NCBI GenBank assembly: GCA_964654015.1
Contig: CAZZHQ010000132.1
Coordinates: 1 to 6,602, forward strand
Direction of reading: 5' to 3'
Source of the DNA: JAUUZT01 sp964654015
Lineage (GTDB): Bacteria; Chloroflexota; Dehalococcoidia; GIF9; AB-539-J10
DNA length: 6,602 nucleotides
Each line of letters begins with the position of its first letter. Within the stretch, counting starts at the first letter, position 1. The translations under genes and the position numbers were made by a program. The notes under the pieces are model-generated. The model saw only the letters and a program-made list of their open reading frames with translations, had not been told where the DNA came from and ran no database searches. Positions 1-6,515 of this stretch are shown piece by piece.

Positions 1-3000
1 TATTCCTGTTATGCGATCTGCCCAGTATCTGCTTAGCCAGCGATCCCATAGTTCCTTTTTTTCGTTCTCTCTGACAGAAGCCAAATCTGTTTCAACAGCC
101 GAAGCGAAAAACACGTGGTCTTTGGTTTCACCGGACTTTAGGAAATTCGTTAGCCAACCGGTTCTTAAGGGGTCTTCAGCAATAAAGATTGCAATGCTTG
201 CCAAATGGCCGCAAAAACGCTCACGTAGTTCATCAGGCAACCTGTTCAGAAATTTGCAGAAAGTCTGGATGTACAGCGGCATGACCAACGGAGCTGTTAC
301 ATTGTTTAATTCACCCCATGTGAGATAACCATGCCACGCTTGCTCAGCGCGTTTTTCGTCAATCTCCCAATTAAGTAACGGGATTATGTTATTTTCTGTC
401 CACTTAGCATCTAAGGAATATAAAAAATGCATTTGACTTGCCAGCAAGACACGTCCCATGCTGGCTGCTATGGATTCACCGGATATTACCTCTGAAAACC
501 TCGCCTTATAAGTGTCAGGAATCCCCACCCAGGTTTCCAACGACTTTGCTCGTATTCTTGAGAGGATATGAAGCCAAATTTCCACAATTTCACCACCGGG
601 ATGATTTATTGCGACAATTAGCCAGTCATCGTCTCTTTGTTCATTGACGTCTATAGTATTACCAACGGCTTCTCGCCATAGTACGTCTATTAGAGTCTCA
701 ACATTTGGAACACAGGAAAAGGGTATATTTGACTCAGTGGTCGTCAGCCCATGTTTGATCAGATCAATGACAGGCTCAGTTAGCTGCATCAGCTCAGGAT
801 GCGCATTAAGAATGTCCAGTAATTCGCCCCATTGCTGATCCGATAGAAGAGAGCTCTTCCATCCTTGTAACAGACTTTTCCAGGTATCTAATGCTATTTC
901 CATCTCTGCAGTTTTCAGTAGAACCAAAACCAATTTGATGCTCCAATCGTATGAGCGTATTGTTGCCTTGATAAGGGTATCAAGAAGACCTTCTCGACTT
1001 GGCCCCAAGAATTCATCTTCCTGATAACACAATAGAAAATCAATAGCATCTTCGGGATTATTGCTCAATAATTCATCCACTGTCAGCGGGCTATCTGGTC
1101 TGTGGAAGCCAACGATAGACCAGGAATTCAAATCAGGGTAATCGCGTGGTCTGAAATCGGGGTAGTCTTTTTGTATTTTTTCTAGAGGTTCTTTGATTAC
1201 TCTACAACTTGGATCGGCCTGGTGTAACCACGTAAGCAAGTTGTAAACGGAGTACCATTTTCGTTGCTCGACATCATCTGCAAACTGTTCTACTTGCGGC
1301 CCAACCATAGCTTCGGTGAGCAGCTTTGAACGGACTGCGTCAGAAGCGTCCGGATACGCTATCTTCAGCAAACGGAATGCTTCATGTTTTGTGCTGGCTC
1401 TATACAGCCAGTTCCTGCTCAATAACCAGCTGATCTTCTCATCTGGACTTTGTGATGTCGTTTCGATCATTCCATGAATTGCCAGACGTTGTAGTAATGA
1501 TAGATTGCACGCACTCCATCTCTGGATAACCTGATAAGCTTCAGAAAATCGATTAACTGATAGGAATTCTATGATATCTCTAGCAGCATCAATAAGCACA
1601 TAATCTTTGACGCGATATTTATCTTGCTCATGCTTCTCAATTGCGTGCCGAGAGGCACTGATTGGATCAAAAGCCTCACCTATTTGGTTAGTGCTTTGTA
1701 ATAGTAGGTATGCCTTTCTAAGGTTACATTCTATTATGGGAAGGAGCCCGTCAATCATCTGGGCAATATTAGGTCTGAAAAATATATTCCATGATTCATC
1801 TAGCCAGTAACTCTCTCCTTGAAGTGATACTTCTATAAAAACTGGGGGTTGGTCATGTGATGTCAATGAGAAACGATGACTAAGAATTAGTCTTGGTGAA
1901 GTGATATGTTCAAATAACAATATTGCGATTTCTTTGTCATCTGGGAATTTGCATCCCTTTAATAACATACTTAAAGCGTAAGCATCTGCTTTTTGATGAG
2001 TCGTAGACAGTAAAATAGATACCCATTTTGCATATGTTAGACGGCTAGGGCGTTTACCGTAAGCCAAATGATGGGCTATGCTTTGCCAAAGTAAAGGGCT
2101 GATGATATTTCCTCTGCGTTTTACGAGAGCAAGTGCTTCATCGGAACATTCGTCAGATACGAAGCAACTTGCAAACCAATGTGCAAACTCTTGACTGATA
2201 TCATCGCTGTGGTCTGTAACTGCGAATAGTGCACGGAATGTAGGTGAGTTTTCCTCAGCCCATTTTAGCCAATCAGTTGTTTTGGCATTACCTGTAAAAA
2301 ACCTGACGCATTCCAACTTATGCAGCTCATTTTTAAGGTAGTCTTGCTCAACTAGATCGATGGGAGGTGGTATGCTGACCATATCTTTTATCTTGCGCTC
2401 ATGTTCTAATACAGTGCTTCTAGCATATCTGCCCCAGTCTTCCATTGACCTGCGAATCGGGGAATGTGGGTAGCGTCCTTTTGCCTTGGCATATGACACA
2501 GGTTCAATACCAAGGTATTTCCAATTTTCATCTTTGCCTTCCGTTGTCACGGCAAATCTTGTTTTCAATCCTGGCTGGAGCGCTCTTGAAAGGTATTTCA
2601 TCACAGTATCATCATGACTATATCCTACAAACAATACCTTGTACGCTGTGAACAATCCCTGTAGGAAGTGTCTTGCCCACCCATCGGTCAGATAGGCTCT
2701 GCCGAAATCACTGTCTGTTAATACCAGACTATCAGCTGGACGCTCTATAGAACCATGCAGGTATACTATGCCGTTAAATTGATGGCCTAATGGAAGCGCA
2801 GGAGCATAGAATTCATCGATATGTGCTTTGAATCGATCGTTTGCTGCTGAAGAAAAGTGCCTGTCGAAATTAGTAGTCACGATGCGCACTCTGCCTGGAG
2901 TCGGAAAAAGTGAGATGAGAGTGCGATGCAACCGATTTGGTATCGATCGAGGGTTATTGATTATATCTTTGACTCTACCATGCACATCAACCCCTTGGGA

Positions 3001-3204
3001 GGATAATCTTCCCAAATACACATCGGCTGGCTCACCCTTGGATTTTGCAAGCGATCCACCGGCTACCTGTTTGACTAATTCTTCGAAGCTGGGTAGGCTG
3101 GACGGACGGTCGATTGATACGCCCGCACCGGCGAAAACAACGAGTTTCTCCTCTTTTTCAGCATCTATCAGCAGTTCAGGGAACACAATATACCCTATCT
3201 TCAT
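1..3204 (-). CDS. SIR2-family (DUF4020-like) probable anti-phage NAD-consuming protein, C-terminus beyond window
   Basis: The frame is open from the ATG at 3204-3202 to the left edge: 1068 residues without a stop, so the 3' end is missing. Residues about 20-240 form a bacterial SIR2 domain: FAGAGVS (24-30) is the NAD-binding glycine loop, TTNFD (110-114) the conserved Asn/Asp motif, YLHGS (148-152) holds the presumed catalytic His150, and LFVGYSHDD (191-199) is the second nucleotide-binding strand. Residues about 280-900 look helical, with no motif I recognise. The end (about 900-1068), including LWDRWLSRYWADR near 1052-1064, resembles DUF4020, recalled from memory and less certain than the SIR2 call. 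Large SIR2 proteins such as the DSR defence sirtuins destroy NAD during phage infection and abort growth; that this one does so is inference. A GGAG at 3215-3218 lies 10 bases upstream of the ATG, and a 23-residue lead before the glycine loop is normal. The upstream frame (to a TGA) has no ATG, GTG or TTG. All shorter frames on the opposite strand are shadows. Confidence 0.93.
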   Translation of the reverse strand, partial: MKIGYIVFPELLIDAEKEEKLVVFAGAGVSIDRPSSLPSFEELVKQVAGGSLAKSKGEPADVYLGRLSSQGVDVHGRVKDIINNPRSIPNRLHRTLISLFPTPGRVRIVTTNFDRHFSSAANDRFKAHIDEFYAPALPLGHQFNGIVYLHGSIERPADSLVLTDSDFGRAYLTDGWARHFLQGLFTAYKVLFVGYSHDDTVMKYLSRALQPGLKTRFAVTTEGKDENWKYLGIEPVSYAKAKGRYPHSPIRRSMEDWGRYARSTVLEHERKIKDMVSIPPPIDLVEQDYLKNELHKLECVRFFTGNAKTTDWLKWAEENSPTFRALFAVTDHSDDISQEFAHWFASCFVSDECSDEALALVKRRGNIISPLLWQSIAHHLAYGKRPSRLTYAKWVSILLSTTHQKADAYALSMLLKGCKFPDDKEIAILLFEHITSPRLILSHRFSLTSHDQPPVFIEVSLQGESYWLDESWNIFFRPNIAQMIDGLLPIIECNLRKAYLLLQSTNQIGEAFDPISASRHAIEKHEQDKYRVKDYVLIDAARDIIEFLSVNRFSEAYQVIQRWSACNLSLLQRLAIHGMIETTSQSPDEKISWLLSRNWLYRASTKHEAFRLLKIAYPDASDAVRSKLLTEAMVGPQVEQFADDVEQRKWYSVYNLLTWLHQADPSCRVIKEPLEKIQKDYPDFRPRDYPDLNSWSIVGFHRPDSPLTVDELLSNNPEDAIDFLLCYQEDEFLGPSREGLLDTLIKATIRSYDWSIKLVLVLLKTAEMEIALDTWKSLLQGWKSSLLSDQQWGELLDILNAHPELMQLTEPVIDLIKHGLTTTESNIPFSCVPNVETLIDVLWREAVGNTIDVNEQRDDDWLIVAINHPGGEIVEIWLHILSRIRAKSLETWVGIPDTYKARFSEVISGESIAASMGRVLLASQMHFLYSLDAKWTENNIIPLLNWEIDEKRAEQAWHGYLTWGELNNVTAPLVMPLYIQTFCKFLNRLPDELRERFCGHLASIAIFIAEDPLRTGWLTNFLKSGETKDHVFFASAVETDLASVRENEKKELWDRWLSRYWADRITGI

Positions 3205-3456
3205 CCTACATTTTCTCCATGGATACTCTAGACTTATATCGTCAAAGTTGTCAATATACGAAAATACAAGATTTCAGGCTTAGCTAATGCTATATGGATG
3301 AGTAAATTGAAAGATAGAAGCAGGAGTAGTGGTGGCCTGAATCATAGCATCAATTATAGAAAAAGATGATTGGACGAGAGACGGAAAAGGATTGACTAGC
3401 GCGCACATTCAGCACTATATTACTGACGGTATCCACGAATAGAATCGCTGAGCCAA
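3205..3456. other. 252-base intergenic gap with no supported gene
   Basis: This gap separates the membrane gene from the SIR2 gene, both read leftward. It contains only tiny frames: 23 codons on the plus strand (3298-3369) and 21 codons on the minus strand (3345-3280), neither with a convincing ribosome binding site. I see no GC-rich hairpin followed by a T-run in either direction. The only suggestive signal is the candidate promoter at its SIR2 end. A small RNA or operator cannot be excluded. Confidence 0.5.
3225..3254 (-). promoter_or_regulatory. Possible promoter of the SIR2 gene
   Basis: On the minus strand a perfect -35 box TTGACA (3254-3249) is followed after 18 bases by TAGAGT (3230-3225), which matches four of the six -10 positions. 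It lies just upstream of the SIR2 start and would give a short leader. The weak -10 box and AT-rich surroundings make this tentative. If real, the SIR2 gene could be transcribed independently of the membrane gene upstream of it. Confidence 0.25.
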
Positions 3457-4080
3457 CTATTTTCTTTTCGTCAATCCACGCAATAGAACGGCTGCGATAA
3501 CTGCTATTACCATATAAGTGATAGCGGATTCTAATTTAATACTGCCATATACTGGAGGCGTATCTGTGATGTCGGTTCTTATCTCTCCAAGCTTCTCTTT
3601 ATTTCTACAGATGGAAATCAGTGTTCGTGTCAAACTGATGCCTAAGGCGATAAGCATCATAACAGCGAGTACAGTGATAACCAATATGTAAATGGAATGT
3701 AAGGTTTCTTGTTTTGCGGCGGAGAATGCCCCAGCAGTTCTCATGGCATTGTTTGCCAATGCTAATACTGCTCCCATATATAGGGGATATCTTACAATTA
3801 TCAATGTCCATTTTGCTGTTTTGGAATCCATAAATGATCTACAATACGATAAAACAAATAATACAGGTGCAGCCAACATCAAAGCTCCAGCTAAGATGGG
3901 AAGTGTAACTTTGGAAAGCGGATCTAGTTCAAGCGTTAATAAGAAAAATATAAATAGGGAACCAATAGTAATACATGATAGTGCAGTGGTGATTATTTCC
4001 CAGTTTTTATCAAAGTCCTGCTGTCGCTCTTCATAGCCACGATTCCCTATATTTTTACTCATGTGAATCTTACCTGACAT
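3457..4080 (-). CDS. Hypothetical integral membrane protein, about five transmembrane segments
   Basis: The product has 207 residues and I do not recognise the family. A polar N-terminus (1-28, with ERQQDFDKNWE) precedes hydrophobic stretches at about 29-50, 58-79, 91-110, 127-153 and 185-201. A charged loop (about 154-184) and a basic end (RGLTKRK) complete it. The third segment is weaker, so four or five spans are both possible. There is no signal-peptide cleavage pattern and no visible enzymatic motif. The start is set by a strong Shine-Dalgarno six bases upstream; an in-frame Met7 is much less likely. The gene lies 78 bases after the HEPN-like gene and 252 bases before the SIR2 gene, all in the same direction. 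Membrane proteins are common companions in defence clusters, as anchors or pore-forming effectors, but nothing here shows a mechanism. The short frames on both strands within it are shadows. Confidence 0.85.
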   Translation of the reverse strand: MSGKIHMSKNIGNRGYEERQQDFDKNWEIITTALSCITIGSLFIFFLLTLELDPLSKVTLPILAGALMLAAPVLFVLSYCRSFMDSKTAKWTLIIVRYPLYMGAVLALANNAMRTAGAFSAAKQETLHSIYILVITVLAVMMLIALGISLTRTLISICRNKEKLGEIRTDITDTPPVYGSIKLESAITYMVIAVIAAVLLRGLTKRK

Positions 4081-4086
4081 GCATAT

Positions 4087-4094
4087 CCCTCCTC
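4087..4094 (-). promoter_or_regulatory. Strong ribosome binding site of the membrane gene
   Basis: The minus strand reads GAGGAGGG, ending six bases before the ATG at 4080. It is the best Shine-Dalgarno among the leftward genes and fixes the start codon. It suggests stronger translation initiation than for the two upstream genes, which have no clear site. Confidence 0.8.
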
Positions 4095-4116
4095 AACAAT
4101 GATACAAAGTTCAACT

Positions 4117-4130
4117 TCTGGAATTCCAGA
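4117..4130. repeat. Perfect 14-base palindrome between HEPN-like and membrane genes
   Basis: TCTGGAATTCCAGA is its own reverse complement. It lies in the 78-base gap, with its nearer end 36 bases upstream of the membrane-gene ATG. No T-run follows on either strand, so it is not a typical intrinsic terminator. A dimeric repressor operator is the simplest reading. A weak -10-like TATCAT (minus strand) lies between it and the gene, with no good -35 box. Confidence 0.6.
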
Positions 4131-4158
4131 TTGTGCAATCAGATGGACAGTTATCACT

Positions 4159-4743
4159 TCACCGAGGCCAATACCTTTGGATAAGGGCACGATGGGTATG
4201 AGTTAGGCTCCACTGCATCTCTTGAAGGCTTGCGCTTTGAGTGTTTTCCGTTTTTATACTCAATGTGAGCAACCCTGTATAAAAAGCATCATTGTTAAAC
4301 GATAGGGGAAACATCACACTCATGGCAAGGTCAGCAGCATTTTCACTCCGTGGACTGTGCATGGCAAAATGAGCTCCTATCTTATTGCGCCATAGTTCCA
4401 CAGGTGGAATGACTTGTTGGAGATAACTCTTAGCTTTCTTTTGGTCGCCATCATAGGCCAACCAACCTACCATTTTTACATAGTTGCATGCAGTTACAGA
4501 GTACCAATGGAAGGCACATGCCACCAGCTCTTGATTGATTCCTTTTAACGGTGGAGCATTACCAAATATGAAAACACGTTTGTTCTTTGGTATTACATCA
4601 GATATTTTAGTCTCTATTTTTGATATCTGTTTATAAAGGAAGGAAAGCCCACTAGCAAGGTATTCTAATGAGTGAAATTCATTGAAGTGTTGCTTTGCCT
4701 TCTCTTCTGATAGCTCAAGTTTATCGATATAGTCAATAATCAT
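4159..4743 (-). CDS. HEPN-like hypothetical protein with RNKIGAH motif (possible RNase)
   Basis: The 194-residue product looks mostly helical and has no transmembrane segment. I do not recognise the exact family. RNKIGAH at residues 119-125 fits the HEPN signature: Arg followed by a polar residue (Asn120) and then His125, R-x5-H within the R-x4-6-H rule. HEPN domains in toxin-antitoxin, abortive-infection (AbiU2-like, RiboL-PSP) and CRISPR-associated proteins use this pair to cut RNA. An amphipathic helical N-terminus (about 1-50), a central block around 75-115 rich in aromatic and small residues, and a C-terminal helix ending RALIQRYWPR are visible. The ATG at 4743 is the only ATG near the frame start and has no clear Shine-Dalgarno; a GAGG lies too far upstream. 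It starts 28 bases after the nuclease-like gene ends, suggesting an operon. One short motif carries the assignment, so a non-enzymatic helical protein remains possible. Confidence 0.8.
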   Translation of the reverse strand: MIIDYIDKLELSEEKAKQHFNEFHSLEYLASGLSFLYKQISKIETKISDVIPKNKRVFIFGNAPPLKGINQELVACAFHWYSVTACNYVKMVGWLAYDGDQKKAKSYLQQVIPPVELWRNKIGAHFAMHSPRSENAADLAMSVMFPLSFNNDAFYTGLLTLSIKTENTQSASLQEMQWSLTHTHRALIQRYWPR

Positions 4744-4771
4744 TTTGTTGTGCTAAAACCTCATTGAGTCG

Positions 4772-5245
4772 TCAATCACTATTTTCGCTGCTCCAGACGT
4801 TATGTGCAACGGCTTTGAACTTACTAATGCTCAAAGCGCCTCTTTCATTTCTGGCTTTTGAACCGGGATTTTTTAGTTCACGCTGTATATCAGCCCGAGA
4901 CGCTTCATATATGGCGATGGGTTCGAAGTCGGCGTCGATTAGAATAAGCATGACAGTATCCCATTCGTGGTCAAGCTTAATTCTACCCAACCGTCCGCCA
5001 GAGTGCGTACCTGGAAGCACACAGCGGGTTTTTATTTGGATTCGGTGTCCGTCAGGTGCAATAGCGTCGTATCCTGGCTGCCTTGCCTCAGTGAGTCTGA
5101 GATCAAGCAAGTCTGCGGCAGTGAGTTCCCCGACCTCCCCTGTGATTCCGAGGGGTTTGCCTGTGATCTCCCTATACTGCTTCGCCACCTTCTTTGCCTG
5201 TTGGATCACACGTTTTAAGGCGATAAGGTCTATCGATTCTGACAT
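4772..5245 (-). CDS. PD-(D/E)XK nuclease-like protein resembling DUF6998
   Basis: The 157-residue soluble protein has a restriction-endonuclease-like core. A helical N-terminus (about 5-28) leads to GEVGE (36-40, with Glu37 and Glu40) and a helix, AADLLDLRL. Then come GYD (Asp60), the turn PDGHR, and QIK (Gln70 and Lys72). The order E, D, Q-x-K matches PD-(D/E)XK folds with glutamine in the third position. The combination of GE-V-GE, the GYDA turn and QIK recalls DUF6998, a domain of unknown function, named from memory. A hydrophobic strand (VMLILIDADF, about 98-107) follows, then AIYEASRADI. DNA cleavage or binding is inferred from the fold, with no target visible. It is the first leftward gene, divergent from the membrane gene at 5350 and 28 bases ahead of the HEPN-like gene. 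The ATG at 5245 has a poor Shine-Dalgarno. The 170- and 83-codon frames opposite it are shadows. Confidence 0.85.
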   Translation of the reverse strand: MSESIDLIALKRVIQQAKKVAKQYREITGKPLGITGEVGELTAADLLDLRLTEARQPGYDAIAPDGHRIQIKTRCVLPGTHSGGRLGRIKLDHEWDTVMLILIDADFEPIAIYEASRADIQRELKNPGSKARNERGALSISKFKAVAHNVWSSENSD

Positions 5246-5269
5246 GATTACTGATAATCTTTTCGTTGC

Positions 5270-5275
5270 ATTATA
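5270..5275 (-). promoter_or_regulatory. Possible -10 box for the leftward gene cluster
   Basis: The minus strand carries a perfect TATAAT about 25 bases upstream of the nuclease-gene ATG, placing a transcript start near 5264 with a leader of about 19 bases. No good -35 box lies 16-18 bases further upstream, so an activator or a different sigma factor might be needed. A 7-base inverted repeat (TGATAAT at 5252-5258, ATTATCA at 5298-5304) brackets the box and could be an operator, though such AT-rich pairs arise easily by chance. Confidence 0.35.
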
Positions 5276-5349
5276 GCTGGTGGATTCATTCTAGATCATT
5301 ATCATGTTTTTGTGAATCTACCTATTAATTAGCTCTCAGTCTGCGCCGT

Positions 5350-6237
5350 ATGATATATTGTCCTTATAAGATGTCACGTTTATTTAAGTTCTTATTAACG
5401 ATTATCATTGTCACGATTTGCTTCTTTCTTTTTAATCCATATATCGGTAGTATTTTCCTGCCTCAAGATATATTCACAGCCTTTTGCGCTGTTGTAGCTA
5501 CTTCATCCGGGGTTCTCTTAGGTTTTGGATTGGCTGCAATCACCTTGGTTGCCCAGTATCCAGTAACCTCATTAATTGAGATAAAAAGCAACTTGTCGCA
5601 TGAAAAGGAAGGGTTGAAGGCTTGGTCGGAGAATAATAATTGGAAAGACTTACTACACTACCAAGAATTATCTGAAAATATCCATAAGTTATATATGATA
5701 TGCGATTCAGCCTTGAATGAAACGCCTGTAGAAACAAAATCTGTGGATTGGTTCAATGCAATTTCCGATATTAGAAAGTTTATGAAAGTCATAGTAACGG
5801 AAAACATTAAACAATTCGGCTTAATCAAGAAAGTGGGTGAAGAATCAGCAATGCGGCAACTAGCTGAAGGAGAGGATTCGTCACCAAGCTTAGACGATAT
5901 AGATATTGTTGAAGGCCACTTAGTGAAGATATCTGGAGAATTATTTCGTATAGTTCACCGCTCGATGCTAGACCGTTTACAGGAGGTTCTTTTCGAATGG
6001 TGCAAAATCGCAATGGGCGTCATGATTGTGTCAATCATATTAATACCCATATCTGGCATGAAATTTAAAGACATTGAGTTTTTCACCAGCTCGTGCAGGA
6101 TCTACTCTTCGGTTCTCATAGCAGTAGCATTTGTTATGCTTGCGCCGATGATACTTAAAATCATCTCTTTATACTATGAATCCATAAAGTTCGATCGAAA
6201 AATATCAATTACATATGACCATATGGAATCCATATAG
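5350..6237 (+). CDS. Hypothetical membrane protein, four transmembrane segments with large central loop
   Basis: The product has 295 residues from the first ATG, and I do not recognise the family. Two N-terminal segments (about 11-29 and 41-68) precede a 145-residue charged, probably cytoplasmic region (about 70-215). Two further segments (about 218-236 and 250-273) and a short basic tail ending HMESI follow. The central part looks helical, with an acidic stretch GEDSSPSLDDIDIVEGH (about 174-190), and shows no catalytic motif. The start is uncertain: the ATG at 5350 and the in-frame ATG at 5371 (MSRLFKFLL) both lack a clear Shine-Dalgarno, and the second gives a more typical membrane N-terminus. 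It diverges from the nuclease gene across 104 bases, so the two may share regulation. It could belong to the same accessory cluster or be unrelated cargo. Confidence 0.85.
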   Translation: MIYCPYKMSRLFKFLLTIIIVTICFFLFNPYIGSIFLPQDIFTAFCAVVATSSGVLLGFGLAAITLVAQYPVTSLIEIKSNLSHEKEGLKAWSENNNWKDLLHYQELSENIHKLYMICDSALNETPVETKSVDWFNAISDIRKFMKVIVTENIKQFGLIKKVGEESAMRQLAEGEDSSPSLDDIDIVEGHLVKISGELFRIVHRSMLDRLQEVLFEWCKIAMGVMIVSIILIPISGMKFKDIEFFTSSCRIYSSVLIAVAFVMLAPMILKIISLYYESIKFDRKISITYDHMESI

Positions 6238-6336
6238 ACATTGATAGTAGCCTTCAGTCTCGCAGTCTGATGTTACGATAAATGAACAAGGTTGTGACGC
6301 TATCCTGCCGCTGGGAAACCGGTGCGCTTTCTAATC

Positions 6337-6362
6337 ATTGAATCCGTCATTAATTGAATCCG
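6337..6362. repeat. Direct repeat of 10 bases, 16 bases apart
   Basis: ATTGAATCCG occurs at 6337-6346 and again at 6353-6362, separated by TCATTA. The pair lies in the 278-base non-coding stretch between the membrane gene and the probable acyl-CoA dehydrogenase gene, about 155 bases upstream of the latter. Tandem binding sites for a regulator are one reading. A trace of insertion or slippage at the edge of the accessory region is another. Confidence 0.55.
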
Positions 6363-6454
6363 GTTATAGTATGGTCTGGCTTCGTTATAATCCTTGCGCC
6401 AATCCACAAAACCTCTATACGATTATTGATAGGACGATGACCTGCATTTAGGCG

Positions 6455-6481
6455 TTGCTGCAAAATGCCCTGGTGTATAAT
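6455..6481 (+). promoter_or_regulatory. Possible promoter of the 6516 gene
   Basis: A perfect TATAAT at 6476-6481 is preceded by TTGCTG (6455-6460) with a 15-base spacer, shorter than ideal. It predicts a transcript start near 6488 and a leader of about 28 bases that includes the strong ribosome binding site. Another TATAAT at 6386-6391 has no good -35 box and is a weaker candidate. Confidence 0.4.
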
Positions 6482-6504
6482 TGTCCCATCGCCGCGAGGT
6501 TGAA

Positions 6505-6513
6505 AAGGAGGAG
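6505..6513 (+). promoter_or_regulatory. Near-perfect ribosome binding site of the 6516 gene
   Basis: AAGGAGGAG ends two bases before the ATG at 6516, with its AGGAGG core ending four bases before. The spacing is short but usable. A second in-frame ATG at 6531 would be spaced too far. The site confirms that a real gene begins here although only 29 codons are visible. Confidence 0.8.
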
Positions 6514-6515
6514 TC

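Noticed and set aside
3205..3272. N-terminal extension of the SIR2 protein upstream of the ATG at 3204
   Set aside because: The frame is open back to a TGA and its translation looks protein-like, but it contains no ATG, GTG or TTG. The 23 residues before the FAGAGVS loop already match the usual spacing.
11..3283. Plus-strand open frames of 64-151 codons (for example 2828-3283, 11-328, 438-647)
   Set aside because: They lie opposite the SIR2 gene, whose minus-strand frame is open for 1068 codons with clear motifs. Their translations look non-protein-like and they lack convincing ribosome binding sites.
3280..3369. Two tiny open frames (plus 3298-3369, minus 3345-3280)
   Set aside because: They have 23 and 21 codons with no clear ribosome binding site or recognisable sequence, and such frames are expected by chance in AT-rich DNA.
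1..5245. Known SIR2 systems: Thoeris, SIR2-HerA, SIR2-Argonaute
   Set aside because: No SLOG domain or TIR partner, no HerA-type ATPase and no Argonaute gene is visible. A large single SIR2 protein of the DSR/DUF4020 kind fits better, though genes beyond the left edge are unseen.
4764..5276. 170-codon plus-strand frame
   Set aside because: It overlaps the nuclease-like gene almost completely on the opposite strand. The minus-strand product has an E/D/Q-x-K motif set and balanced composition, while the plus frame is rich in Ser, Cys and Arg without any motif.
6221..6235. Hairpin ATATGG-AAT-CCATAT at the end of the rightward membrane gene
   Set aside because: The stem is only six AT-rich pairs, lies inside the coding sequence, and no T-run follows, so it is not a credible terminator.
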